A DNA stretch of 64,000 nt from JAIYDJ01 sp031400505 (GTDB lineage: Bacteria > Pseudomonadota > Alphaproteobacteria > Rhodobacterales > Rhodobacteraceae). Shown one piece after another: positions 53,961 to 62,679 of this stretch. The stretch lies in the NCBI GenBank assembly GCA_031400505.1, contig JANNPZ010000003.1, positions 1-64,000 on the forward strand, given 5' to 3'. The notes below the pieces were generated by a model, which saw only the letters and a list, made by a program, of their open reading frames with translations, was not told where the DNA came from and searched no databases. Position 1 is the stretch's first letter. Each line of letters starts with the position of its first letter. Made by a program: the position numbers and the translations under genes.

Positions 53961-54680
53961 TCAGAAATAGCTGCGCACCAGTGCTCCGGATATCAGCGCC
54001 CATCCGTCTGCGACCACAAAGAATGCCAGCTTGAATGGCAGCGACACGACAGAAGGCGGAACCATCATCATCCCCATTGACATCAGGACTGCCGCAACCA
54101 CCAGATCAATGATCAAGAATGGCAGGTAGATCAGAAACCCGATCTCGAAAGCGCGCTGGATCTCGGAAAGCATGAAGCTCGGCACCAGCAGAGACAATGG
54201 TGCATCGGCGGGACCCGAAGTTTCGCCGGGACGCAAGGCCTGAAGGGCCGCGAATGTCTCAAGATCCAGCCGCGCCGCCATGAAGCCGCGAAACGGCGCT
54301 AAAATCGCTGGAAGGGCCGTCTTTATGTCAACTGCTCCCTGGCTCAACGGCTCCACTCCGTTCAACCAAGCCTCTGTCAATACCGGATCCATGACGAACC
54401 AGGTCAGAAACAGCGCAAGGCTGACAATCAGCATGTTTGGAGGTGCCTGTTGCAGTCCGATGGCCTGGCGCAGAATGGACAGAACTGTGACAATGAACGG
54501 AAAACAGGTGATCATGACAGCAAGACCCGGCACGAGACTGAGCAGCGTTATCAGAGCGAGCAGGGTGATCGACCGCCCGGCCAATCCGGCGTCATCGCCC
54601 AGGTTGATCGACAAATCCTGCGCAAGAACCGGCCCGGCCACCATGCACAAGCAAAGTGCCAGTGCGATCGATGGCTTCAC
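53961..54680 (-). CDS. fliP: Flagellar export apparatus protein FliP
   Basis: The protein has 239 residues: signal peptide, then four helices. Blocks: LLSLVPGLAVMITCFPFIVTVLSILRQAIGLQQAPPN and the Met-rich MSMGMMMVPP near the C-terminus. Part of the export gate with FliQ/FliR, which are not in the window. Overlaps fliN by four bases; last gene of fliF-fliH-fliN-fliP. Confidence 0.97.
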   Translation of the reverse strand: MKPSIALALCLCMVAGPVLAQDLSINLGDDAGLAGRSITLLALITLLSLVPGLAVMITCFPFIVTVLSILRQAIGLQQAPPNMLIVSLALFLTWFVMDPVLTEAWLNGVEPLSQGAVDIKTALPAILAPFRGFMAARLDLETFAALQALRPGETSGPADAPLSLLVPSFMLSEIQRAFEIGFLIYLPFLIIDLVVAAVLMSMGMMMVPPSVVSLPFKLAFFVVADGWALISGALVRSYF

Positions 54681-54946
54681 AATCCGCCCCGCAGGTTGGC
54701 AACCTCGGTCAGTCGCACCGCCAGCTGTCCGGCCTGTTCGCCGCCAAGCTCGGTCAGTTCGCCGCGCGCAATCAACCGGTCGCCGACGTAAAGCTCTACC
54801 GGATCATCCACCCGGCGATCGAGTGTCAGCACGGCGTCGCGCGCGAGTTTGAGAAGGTCGCGCACCATCGGGCGCGCTTTACCAACCGAAATCGTGACTT
54901 CGATCGGGACTTGCGCAAAGGGGTTGGTGTCGGATTGGTTATCCAT
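54677..54946 (-). CDS. fliN: Flagellar switch protein FliN
   Basis: The protein has 89 residues, one SpoA domain (VPIEVTISVGKARPMVRDLLKL, then DPVELYVGDRLIARGEL). Shorter than many FliN proteins, with no long N-terminal extension. It forms part of the C-ring. Overlaps fliH by eight bases and fliP by four. Confidence 0.94.
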   Translation of the reverse strand: MDNQSDTNPFAQVPIEVTISVGKARPMVRDLLKLARDAVLTLDRRVDDPVELYVGDRLIARGELTELGGEQAGQLAVRLTEVANLRGGL

Positions 54947-55538
54947 TTGGTCTTGCTCCTGTGGCGCTCAGTTCAAAAAAGCCGCGCACGGCGGCGGTGA
55001 TCTCGGAAATTGCGCGATCAAGATCGACCTGCGTTTCGGTCGTGCCGAGCCGAAGGTAGACTTGACCTTCGCTCAAGGTCGGTTCTTCTTGCAAAATCAA
55101 CGGCAGTCCGGTGGCCCGGTCCAACAGCGTTTCGATTGCAGGCCGCGCGGCCGGATTCATGACCAACGTAATGGGCGTGTCGGCCATCGCTTCTGCCATC
55201 GGCATAAGCGCTTCCAGAACAACCGGGGCAAGGGTTTCGCGGGCGAGATCGGGCAACAGACGTCCGACGATTTCGACCAGCAGCGGCTCGATGGCTTTCA
55301 GTACGTGAATGCGGGCTTCCTGATAGGAAAAACCCAGCGTCTGCAAATGACGGGAAAGATCGGCGCGCATCCGCCCCTGTTCTTCGCTTTGCGCCGCAAC
55401 GGCGTCTTCCCAGCCAGCGGAATAGCCCTGATCGTAGGAGGCAAGCTTGGACTCTTCCAGTGCAAGTTGGTCAAGCACAACCGTGTTGCCCTGCGAACGA
55501 CGCGGCTCAGTTTCAAAAACTTCGAGCCGCAGGGTCAT
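54939..55538 (-). CDS. fliH: Flagellar export regulator FliH
   Basis: The protein has 199 residues. An N-terminal variable part with SYDQGYSAGWEDAVAA is followed by a coiled coil and a C-terminal FliH/V-ATPase-E-like domain. It normally regulates the ATPase FliI, whose gene is not in this window. Sequence identity is weak, and the call rests on architecture and place between fliF and fliN. Confidence 0.82.
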   Translation of the reverse strand: MTLRLEVFETEPRRSQGNTVVLDQLALEESKLASYDQGYSAGWEDAVAAQSEEQGRMRADLSRHLQTLGFSYQEARIHVLKAIEPLLVEIVGRLLPDLARETLAPVVLEALMPMAEAMADTPITLVMNPAARPAIETLLDRATGLPLILQEEPTLSEGQVYLRLGTTETQVDLDRAISEITAAVRGFFELSATGARPNG

Positions 55539-57145
55539 GCCCTCTCCTCCTGGTGTTCCATCCAGCCACGCAGGATTTCGAGCGACTCTGCCTGCCGTTC
55601 CTCGATCAGCTTGCGAAGCCGCGAAGCAGGATCCGCTGGTTCTTCGGCAATCAGCCGATCGGGCACCAGCGAGAGCGTCGGAAAGTCACTGCCATCGTCA
55701 ATCTCTCCGGTCAGAACGCCGTTACCTTGAAAACCGTTGCCCGATGGGACGTTGCCAGGCAAAGCCAAGGGTTGCGACGGAGATTGCAGTCGCGCCAAGG
55801 TTGGTGCAGCCGTCAGCATCGGTCGGACGACGAACAGACCCAAAACAAGCACAACCAGTGCCAAGACGCCCAACTGGATTGCCGACAGCATGTCGAACGG
55901 TCCCATACCGCCAAAAAGGCCTGCCTCTGCCAATGTTCCGCTTTGTGGAATAGCCTCAAAGTTCAGAGATTTCAGGGTCAGGACATCGCCGCGCGTTTCA
56001 TCCAGACCAACCGCCGAGGCAACAAGTTCGCGCAACACTGCAAGTTCCTCTTCGGTTCGAGGCTCCAGTGTTGTCGAGCCATCCGCCGCCGCAACCGAGA
56101 CGCCGTCGACAAGTACCGCGACCGAGATACGGCGCAGAGCCCCAGGCTCTTTCAGGATTGCCCTCGAAGTCTCTGATACCTCGTAGTTGACACGTTCGCG
56201 GGTTTCATCGGTTTCGCTCTTGCCGGCAGCAGCGCCACCCGCCGCCCCGTCCGGCAGGTTGGACGCAACGGTAACCGCACCGCCGCCTTGTGAGTCCGAA
56301 CCCTTTTTCGTTTCAGTATCCGACGAGATCGCTACGCGTCCTTGCGGATCAAAGCGCCGCTCGGTCACCTCTTCGCGATCGGTCACAACGTCGATTGCCA
56401 CTTCGACCACGGCCTTGCCCGGACCGACCCGCGCACCAAGAAGCCGCTCGACATTTCTGCGAAGTTCGATCGCGCGCGGATCACCGGACCCGCCGGGCAT
56501 CGCTGTATCCGACCCTGTCGGGATCAGGCCGCCGACCGAATCGATCACTGCGACATCGTCGGGCTTCATGCCGGTCACCGCTGCGGCAACCAGATGTCGC
56601 AAGGCCTTGGCCTGCTGCGGCGCAAGCGCGCCGTCAGATGTCGTCACAGTCACGCTGGCCGACGGAGCCACGTCACGCCGAAAGGGCTGCGACGGGGCTT
56701 GCGCAATGTGCACCCGCGCCGCGCGGACCTGCGGGTTGGCCAGAATCGTCCGCGCCAACTCGCCTTCCTTGGCGCGCCAATATGCGGCGTCAAACATCTG
56801 GGACGTCGTGCCAAAACCGGACAGGCCGTCCAGCAGTTCATAGCCCGACCCCGAATTCGCAGGCAGCCCTTCGGCCGCGAGGGTCATGCGCAGGCTGTCT
56901 CGCATGGCACTGTCGACGTGAATTGCGCTGCCGCGCACCTCGTACGGAACGCCCTGTTGTTCAAGCGCTGCCACCACATCCCCGGCGGCGCGCGAATCAA
57001 GACCCGAATACAGCAGCAACATCGACGGAGTTCCGGCCATCCGTGACATCGCCAGTACCGCAACAAACATCGCGATGGTGGCACCAACAACAATCATGCG
57101 CCGTCGCGCATCCATCGCGGACCATAGGGAAAGCAGGTTCTGCAC
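55535..57145 (-). CDS. fliF: Flagellar MS-ring protein FliF
   Basis: The protein has 536 residues. It has the N-terminal helix (MIVVGATIAMFVAVLAMSR), the ring-building motifs (LLLYSGLDSRAAGDVVAALEQQGVPYEV; ELARTILANPQVRAARVHIA), a second helix (MLSAIQLGVLALVVLVLGLFVV) and a C-terminal FliG-binding tail (ASRLRKLIEERQAESLEILRGWM). I chose GTG 57145, which has GGAGA at six bases and gives the family start QNLLSLWSAMDARRR; a GTG ten codons upstream is in frame. FliG would be expected beside it but is absent here. Confidence 0.95.
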   Translation of the reverse strand: MQNLLSLWSAMDARRRMIVVGATIAMFVAVLAMSRMAGTPSMLLLYSGLDSRAAGDVVAALEQQGVPYEVRGSAIHVDSAMRDSLRMTLAAEGLPANSGSGYELLDGLSGFGTTSQMFDAAYWRAKEGELARTILANPQVRAARVHIAQAPSQPFRRDVAPSASVTVTTSDGALAPQQAKALRHLVAAAVTGMKPDDVAVIDSVGGLIPTGSDTAMPGGSGDPRAIELRRNVERLLGARVGPGKAVVEVAIDVVTDREEVTERRFDPQGRVAISSDTETKKGSDSQGGGAVTVASNLPDGAAGGAAAGKSETDETRERVNYEVSETSRAILKEPGALRRISVAVLVDGVSVAAADGSTTLEPRTEEELAVLRELVASAVGLDETRGDVLTLKSLNFEAIPQSGTLAEAGLFGGMGPFDMLSAIQLGVLALVVLVLGLFVVRPMLTAAPTLARLQSPSQPLALPGNVPSGNGFQGNGVLTGEIDDGSDFPTLSLVPDRLIAEEPADPASRLRKLIEERQAESLEILRGWMEHQEERA

Positions 57146-57204
57146 CGGTATTCTCCGATCAAGGGGCTTCTGCACCGTTCAACCCGATCTTTGAAGGATC
57201 CGCC

Positions 57205-57219
57205 TTAACAATCGGTTAG
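57205..57219. promoter_or_regulatory. CtrA-like box in the fliF-fliL divergent region
   Basis: TTAA, seven bases (CAATCGG), TTAG: one mismatch from TTAA-N7-TTAA, 60 bases from the fliF start and 47 from the fliL start chosen here. It could serve both divergent operons. Confidence 0.55.
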
Positions 57220-57265
57220 TGAGATGCGGTCTATCTTTGCTCTTATTCAAAGCACGGAGGGAAAA

Positions 57266-57748
57266 TTGGCCGATGCTGAACTACCGCAGGACGCGGTGCC
57301 GAAGAAACGCTCGAAATTGCCCCTTGTCATCGGGCTGGTTCTTGCACTGGGGTTGGGGGGTGGTGGCTTCTACGCGACATGGTCCGGTCTATTGTTTGCA
57401 CCGGCCGAGGATCACCCGATGGAAGAGCCGGCAGTCGCGGCCCTGCCCGATGTTGAGTTTGTGCCGGTCGACCCGATCGTGATCTCGCTGGGGCCGGGGG
57501 CGCAAAGCAACCATCTTCGCTTTACCGCTCAGCTTGAAGTGGCCCATGGCCACAGCGAAGAGGTTTCACATCTGCTGCCACGCATCCTTGATGTTCTGAA
57601 CGGCTATCTGCGGGCCGTCGAGATGGCGGAACTGGAAGATCCCGCATCTTTGGTCAGGCTGCGTGCGCAGATGCTGCGGCGCATCCAGATCGTGACCGGC
57701 GAAGGTAGGGTCCGGGATCTGCTGATCACCGAATTCGTGCTCAATTGA
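57266..57748 (+). CDS. fliL: Flagellar basal-body associated protein FliL
   Basis: The protein has 160 residues. A basic stretch (KKRSKLP) and one membrane helix (LVIGLVLALGLGGGGFYATW) precede the FliL domain (EFVPVDPIVISLG, then VRDLLITEFVLN). I chose TTG 57266 because GGAGG lies five bases before it and it gives the family start ADAELPQ. An ATG 42 bases upstream abuts the CtrA-like box and has no ribosome site. Confidence 0.9.
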   Translation: MADAELPQDAVPKKRSKLPLVIGLVLALGLGGGGFYATWSGLLFAPAEDHPMEEPAVAALPDVEFVPVDPIVISLGPGAQSNHLRFTAQLEVAHGHSEEVSHLLPRILDVLNGYLRAVEMAELEDPASLVRLRAQMLRRIQIVTGEGRVRDLLITEFVLN

Positions 57749-57760
57749 CAGGGTATCAAG

Positions 57761-58153
57761 ATGGAAATGATTGCGAATATTCTTTCGGCAGCCGGTGCGT
57801 TTGGTGCCGCGATCTATTGTCTCGTGCTGTCTGGACGACTGAAGAAATTCACCACGCTGGAAACCGGGATGGGCGGGGCGATCGCAGTATTGTCGGCACA
57901 GGTTGATGACATGACCCGCGCGCTGGACAACGCCCGCGGGGCGGCGACAAGCTCTGCCGCGGGCCTTGAGGCGCTGACGCTGCGCGCAGAAACCGCCACT
58001 GCCAAACTGGAGCTGATGATTGCCGCCTTGCACGATCTGCCCGAAGCGGCTCCGGCGTCGACATCGCCTGCAGTCGAACCAGAACTGGAGGCAGCGCGCC
58101 TGCGTTTTGTCAGGCGCCGGTCCGGGCGGCTAGAAATGGAGGCGGCGGAATGA
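57761..58153 (+). CDS. Small flagellar-cluster membrane protein of unknown function
   Basis: The protein has 130 residues. One N-terminal helix (ILSAAGAFGAAIYCLVLSGRLK) is followed by a coiled-coil region (AQVDDMTRALDNARGAATS) and a charged tail. No family is recognised. It lies between fliL and motE, 12 bases after fliL, and its stop overlaps motE as ATGA, so it is a structural or assembly partner of the stator group. Confidence 0.75.
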   Translation: MEMIANILSAAGAFGAAIYCLVLSGRLKKFTTLETGMGGAIAVLSAQVDDMTRALDNARGAATSSAAGLEALTLRAETATAKLELMIAALHDLPEAAPASTSPAVEPELEAARLRFVRRRSGRLEMEAAE

Positions 58154-58731
58154 AATTGCCGTTGAAACGCAAGCCGCGTGCGCCGGCAGGCCGCGGCGCG
58201 TTGGTCATCTTGGCGTTGTTTCTTGCTGCCTCCGGAGCGCTGCGCCTGGGGGTCGGGATTGGCACTGCCATGGCAAATTCGCCCAAACCCCCTACTTCGG
58301 TGGAGGCCCCTCTCAATTGCCCTGCCCCGCCCCTGGCTTTGGCAGAAGCGCTTTTGGCTCGCGAAACCGATGTGGCAAGCATGGAAGCAGCATTGGCCGA
58401 CCGGATGGCAGCGCTGGATCTTGCCGAAGCGGCGATCAGCGCGCAGATGACCGAACTCGCCGATGCAGAGGCACGTCTGAAATCCACCATGGCACTGGCG
58501 GACGGAGCCGCCGAGAATGACCTTGCGCGCCTGACCGCCGTGTACGAATCAATGAAGCCCGCCGATGCTACCGCCCTGTTCACCGCAATGGCGCCGGAGT
58601 TTGCAGCCGGCTTTCTGGGTCGCATGCGCCCCGAGATGGCCGCCTCCGTTCTGTCTGGAATGGCACCTGAAACCGCCTATAGCATTTCGGCGCTCATTGC
58701 CGGGCGCAATGCGCTGGTTCCCAAGGACTGA
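58150..58731 (+). CDS. motE: MotE-like flagellar chaperone (MgtE-N-like domain)
   Basis: The protein has 193 residues. It has an N-terminal helix (ALVILALFLAASGALRLGVG), a coiled coil (residues 65-125) and the MgtE-N-like four-helix end (YESMKPADATALFTAMAPEFAAGFLGRMRPEMAASVLSGM). MotE in rhizobia stabilises the periplasmic motor protein MotC and is needed for motility. Its place before motA fits. GGAGG precedes the start. Confidence 0.85.
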   Translation: MKLPLKRKPRAPAGRGALVILALFLAASGALRLGVGIGTAMANSPKPPTSVEAPLNCPAPPLALAEALLARETDVASMEAALADRMAALDLAEAAISAQMTELADAEARLKSTMALADGAAENDLARLTAVYESMKPADATALFTAMAPEFAAGFLGRMRPEMAASVLSGMAPETAYSISALIAGRNALVPKD

Positions 58732-58795
58732 GTGAAGGTTTCTTAACGCGGCCTTGCGATGGTTCGGACTGGACGTCGCACAGAAAGGAAAGACC

Positions 58796-59665
58796 ATGTT
58801 TGGCATCATTGGTATCGTCGTGATCATCGTCATGGTGTTCGGTGGCTTCCTGATCCACGGCGGCAACCTGGCTCCGATCATGGAGGCTGCGCCCTTCGAG
58901 ATGATCATGATCGGCGGGGCGGCTGTCGGGGCCTTCATCATCTCGAACGACTTGCCCGCCATAAAACAGACGCTGCGCGACGTGGGAAAGGTGTTCAAGG
59001 GTGCGCAATGGAAGCCCGCCGACTACCGTGACCTGCTGTGCATGCTGTTCGAATTGATCCGCCTTGCACGCACCAACCCGGTCGGGTTGGAAGAACATAT
59101 TGAAAACCCAAAGGAGTCCAGTTTGTTTTGCCGCTACCCCCGGATCCAGAAAAACCATGATTGTGTCGATCTGATCTGTGACACTCTGCGTGCCGCCTCG
59201 ATGAACTATGATGATCCCCATCAGGTCGAAGAGGTCCTGGACAAACGGATGGAAGCGGCGCAGGCTCACGCGCTCCACTCCAGCCACGCGTTGCAGCAGA
59301 TGGCGGATGCGCTGCCGGCCTTGGGGATCGTCGCGGCAGTTCTCGGCATCATCAAGACCATGGGATCGATCGACCAGCCGCCTGAAATTCTGGGGGCAAT
59401 GATCGGCTCGGCGCTCGTTGGCACGTTCCTTGGCGTTTTTTTGGCCTATGGTATCGTCGGCCCATTCTCGACGCGGGTCAAAGCCGTGGTCGAGGAAGAC
59501 AGCCACTTTTACATGCTGATCCGCGAGGTTCTGATCGCCAATCTGCACAAACACCCGACGAACATCTGCATCGAAGTCGGTCGCCAGAACTCGCCCCATC
59601 ACGTCCGCCCGAGTTTTTCTGAGGTAGAGGAGGCTTTGCGCGGCCTCAAACAGGAGGCAGCATGA
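58796..59665 (+). CDS. motA: Flagellar stator protein MotA
   Basis: The protein has 289 residues with four helices. Motifs: GIVVIIVMVFGGFLIHGGN, the cytoplasmic loop, ALPALGIVAAVLGIIKTMG and GTFLGVFLAYGIVGPF. I chose ATG 58796 with AAAGGA before it; an ATG 14 codons upstream is less likely. A partial CtrA box (TTAA-N7-TTGC at 58743-58757) lies in the gap. MotB is encoded far upstream. Confidence 0.95.
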   Translation: MFGIIGIVVIIVMVFGGFLIHGGNLAPIMEAAPFEMIMIGGAAVGAFIISNDLPAIKQTLRDVGKVFKGAQWKPADYRDLLCMLFELIRLARTNPVGLEEHIENPKESSLFCRYPRIQKNHDCVDLICDTLRAASMNYDDPHQVEEVLDKRMEAAQAHALHSSHALQQMADALPALGIVAAVLGIIKTMGSIDQPPEILGAMIGSALVGTFLGVFLAYGIVGPFSTRVKAVVEEDSHFYMLIREVLIANLHKHPTNICIEVGRQNSPHHVRPSFSEVEEALRGLKQEAA

Positions 59666-61875
59666 TCCGCTTTTTTTGCTTGTTGTCGCTGACAATTCTG
59701 CTGCCAATGGCATCGTTTGCGCAGCCTGTGCAGGTATCCTCCGGTGAGCATGACGGTTTTACACGGCTGGTTCTCGACTATGGCAGCCCTGTCGATTGGC
59801 AGGTCGGTCGGACAACGGATGGTTACGAGCTGCGCCTTTCCGGGGCCGCGCCTGCGTATGATTTGACCCGAGTTTACGATTTGATCCGGCGGGGCAGACT
59901 GGCATCCGTCTGGGCAGACCCGGAAAGCGGGGCATTGCGGATCGGGATTGGCTGTGCCTGCCATGCGCAACCGTTCGAATTCAGGCCGGGCATCGTTGTG
60001 ATTGACCTCAAAGACGGCGCACCACCAAAAGGGTCGTCGTTCGAATTGGCTTTGTCCGGTGACATTCTACCCGTTTTGGCTTCCCGGCCAAATCCGCGCC
60101 CGCGTGCACGGCCGTTGCAAACCGAACGTCAGACGCTTCTCTCCAATCGCGTTGGATCCTATGACTGGACAACGGCCGTTCTCGGGCCAGCCCCCGAAGC
60201 AAAACCTATGGCAGCATCGCCACGCGCGTCCGGCGCTGCTTTGCCAGATGCGGATCCGTCATTGCAACCTTTGCGCGAAGCGCTCTTGCACCAACTTAGT
60301 CGAGGCGCCGCACAAGGTGTGGTCGAAATGGCGCAGCTGATGAAAACGGATGTCGCAGCGCCGCCAACAGGCCCGATCCGGATACGACTGAACGAATTGC
60401 CGGGCGTGCGGATTGATGATGATGCCGGCCCGCCGACTGCATTGACGGCGCAGGGTGCCAGTTGCATTCCGGACGGGCGTCTTGATATCGGCGCATGGGG
60501 CACAGAGGAAGCAGTGTCCATACAAATGGCGCAAGCAAGGGCCGGCCTGATGGGCGAGTTTGATGCGCCAGACCCTGCCGCCCAGTCGACGGCCGTCAGG
60601 TTCTTGTTGTTTATCGGATTCGGGGCCGAGTCTCGTCAGATGCTGTCGCAGTTTTCCACGCCTCAGCCTGACGCGGCAATCTTTGCCAGCCTTGCCCATA
60701 TTCTGGATGACAGCGCGGACCCCGCTCCAGCCTTTGCCGGCATGACGGCCTGCGACACGTCGGCGTCGCTTTGGGCAATACTTGGAAACCCTGCACCGCT
60801 TCCGGGGCAAGCTTTTAACCGCATTGCCGCGTTGCGCAGTTTTTCCGGATTGCCAATTCACCTGCGCAGGCTTCTCGGCCCGACTTTGGTCGACCGGCTT
60901 CTTGTGCTGGACGATGCCAATGCCGCCGAAGCGGTTCGAAATTCCATTCTTCGAGCCCCCGGTGAAGCCGGGCCTGATGTTGCCTTGATGCAGGCCCGGA
61001 TCGATTTGCAGGCCGGCGACCCCGTCAAGGCGGAACTGCGACTGGAACCGCTGATCACAACCTCTGGCCCCGCGACGCCAGATGCCTTGCTTGCACAGGT
61101 CGCAACCCATCTTGCCCGTCGCGCTCCGCTTGAACCGACACATGTAACGGCATTGGAGGGCTTGTTGCACGAACGTCGCGACAGCCGTGACGAAGCCAGA
61201 TTTGCTCTTGCTGTTACTAGGGCACGCGCGCTTGCCGGCGACTTTGAGAGCGCTTTCTCGGACCTTGCAGAAGTGCCGGAAGCGGCACAGGACGTCTGGT
61301 CTCTGCTGGCCGAGTTCGGACCGGACTCGGCGCTGCTGACACATGCTGTTCTGCCAGATGCCGACCTGCCTTCCATACCAACGGCCGCCGCCGCGACGCT
61401 TGCGCGTCGCTTGTCGGACCTTGGATTTCCAAAGCAAGCCCGCGCCTGGCTTCGGCAGGTTTCCGCACCAGACGCACATTTGGCTGCACGGATCGAATTG
61501 CAGGTCGACGATGCCCGGGCGGCATTGCGCCTTGTGGCCGGATCGGCCGATCCGGCAATGGAAATGCTGCGATCAGAGGCGCTTTATCAATTGTCGGACG
61601 AGGCTGCCCTGGCAGACATGCTGGCCAAGCGTGGTGAGGAAGACGCACGCTGGCGCGCAGTTGGACGAGCGCGCGATTGGTCGCAACTGTCTCAAGCGGC
61701 CCCGGCACCGTGGCAGCCTTTGGCGACGACCGCTGTCGGAGCGGTTTTGCAAGATCCGGTTCCAACCGGCGAGTTGGCGCAAGGGCAGGCGCTATTGATT
61801 TCCAGCGCGAAAACACGGCAGCAGATTGATGACCTGCTTTCGACTGTTCCTGTTCCGACCCCGGCAAAGTTATAG
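59662..61875 (+). CDS. Periplasmic AMIN-domain protein with helical repeats
   Basis: The protein has 737 residues. A signal peptide (CLLSLTILLPMASFA) is followed by an AMIN-like beta domain at about 22-125 (DGFTRLVLDYGSPVDWQVG; FRPGIVVIDLKDG), known to bind peptidoglycan in other proteins. It carries an unusual CACH cluster (GIGCACHAQPF). The rest is an alpha-helical solenoid resembling TPRs (repeated forms such as LLSALRLEPL and ALFALAVTRARALAGDFESAF). Its ATG overlaps the motA stop; GGAGG precedes it. In position it resembles rhizobial MotC, but similarity by sequence cannot be claimed. Confidence 0.7.
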   Translation: MIRFFCLLSLTILLPMASFAQPVQVSSGEHDGFTRLVLDYGSPVDWQVGRTTDGYELRLSGAAPAYDLTRVYDLIRRGRLASVWADPESGALRIGIGCACHAQPFEFRPGIVVIDLKDGAPPKGSSFELALSGDILPVLASRPNPRPRARPLQTERQTLLSNRVGSYDWTTAVLGPAPEAKPMAASPRASGAALPDADPSLQPLREALLHQLSRGAAQGVVEMAQLMKTDVAAPPTGPIRIRLNELPGVRIDDDAGPPTALTAQGASCIPDGRLDIGAWGTEEAVSIQMAQARAGLMGEFDAPDPAAQSTAVRFLLFIGFGAESRQMLSQFSTPQPDAAIFASLAHILDDSADPAPAFAGMTACDTSASLWAILGNPAPLPGQAFNRIAALRSFSGLPIHLRRLLGPTLVDRLLVLDDANAAEAVRNSILRAPGEAGPDVALMQARIDLQAGDPVKAELRLEPLITTSGPATPDALLAQVATHLARRAPLEPTHVTALEGLLHERRDSRDEARFALAVTRARALAGDFESAFSDLAEVPEAAQDVWSLLAEFGPDSALLTHAVLPDADLPSIPTAAAATLARRLSDLGFPKQARAWLRQVSAPDAHLAARIELQVDDARAALRLVAGSADPAMEMLRSEALYQLSDEAALADMLAKRGEEDARWRAVGRARDWSQLSQAAPAPWQPLATTAVGAVLQDPVPTGELAQGQALLISSAKTRQQIDDLLSTVPVPTPAKL

Positions 61876-62018
61876 TCGTCGGATGTTGCAGGCGCAAACC
61901 AGTCGCGCGTTTCAGGAAGCTGCCGTAGATTGTTTAAGGCCCTAACCAATCAGAAAGATTCGTCCACTAGGCTGCAAGGACTGTCGTGCGCAACGCGCGA
62001 TCCAAGCGGGTGAAACCC

Positions 62019-62678
62019 ATGCCGATCCACCCAATATGGCCCATCGCCCTGGTTTTTTGCGCGGTCGCGGGCCATGCCTTCGGGACGCGTGACCCCTCAG
62101 CTCTCTGCGATGATGCGGCTCATTTGGCTGCGCAGAACAGTGATACACCCATAACCGTGTTGTTGGCGATCACCCGGGTTGAAACCGGAAGAAATGACGG
62201 CGATCACATCAAGCCTTGGCCATGGACTTTGAACCATGCAGGCAAAAGCCATTGGTTCGACACCGAGGCCCAGGCGACCGACGCTGCCGAATCCGCGTTG
62301 ATTGAAGGTACCGGCAACCTCGACATCGGCTGCTTTCAGTTGAACCACCGCTGGCACGGCGAGAATTTTTCCTCACTCGATCAAATGCTTGATCCGCGGA
62401 CAAACGCCCGCTATGCAGCCGCCTTTTTGGCAGATCTCTATCGCGAATTGGGCGACTGGCCAGCCGCCATTGCCGCCTACCATTCAAGAAGCGCCGGACC
62501 GGCTGCGACATACCTGGAAAAGATCGGCAGCGTTCTGGCCGACCTTGGGCCAACACCTGCGCCCGTTGTCGCGCGTCAGAACACCTATCCGCTGCTTCAA
62601 ACCGGACCGCGCGGCAAGGGCGCGTCGCTTGTGCCGCAGCTTGCCGCCAACCGCCCTCTGATAGGATCAGCCCCGTAA
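62019..62678 (+). CDS. Lytic transglycosylase (SLT-type) of the flagellar cluster
   Basis: The protein has 219 residues. A signal peptide (IWPIALVFCAVAGHAFG) is followed by an SLT/lysozyme-like domain: ITVLLAITRVETGRNDG with the catalytic Glu, GNLDIGCFQLNHRWHG, AARYAAAFLADLYR and AIAAYHS. It would open peptidoglycan for the rod. I chose ATG 62019; a GTG 11 codons upstream is in frame. It lies two bases before flhA. Confidence 0.88.
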   Translation: MPIHPIWPIALVFCAVAGHAFGTRDPSALCDDAAHLAAQNSDTPITVLLAITRVETGRNDGDHIKPWPWTLNHAGKSHWFDTEAQATDAAESALIEGTGNLDIGCFQLNHRWHGENFSSLDQMLDPRTNARYAAAFLADLYRELGDWPAAIAAYHSRSAGPAATYLEKIGSVLADLGPTPAPVVARQNTYPLLQTGPRGKGASLVPQLAANRPLIGSAP

Positions 62679-62679
62679 C

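Noticed and set aside
61925..61945. CtrA-like TTAA...TAACC before the transglycosylase gene
   Set aside because: The spacing between half-sites does not fit N7, so it was not listed as a box.
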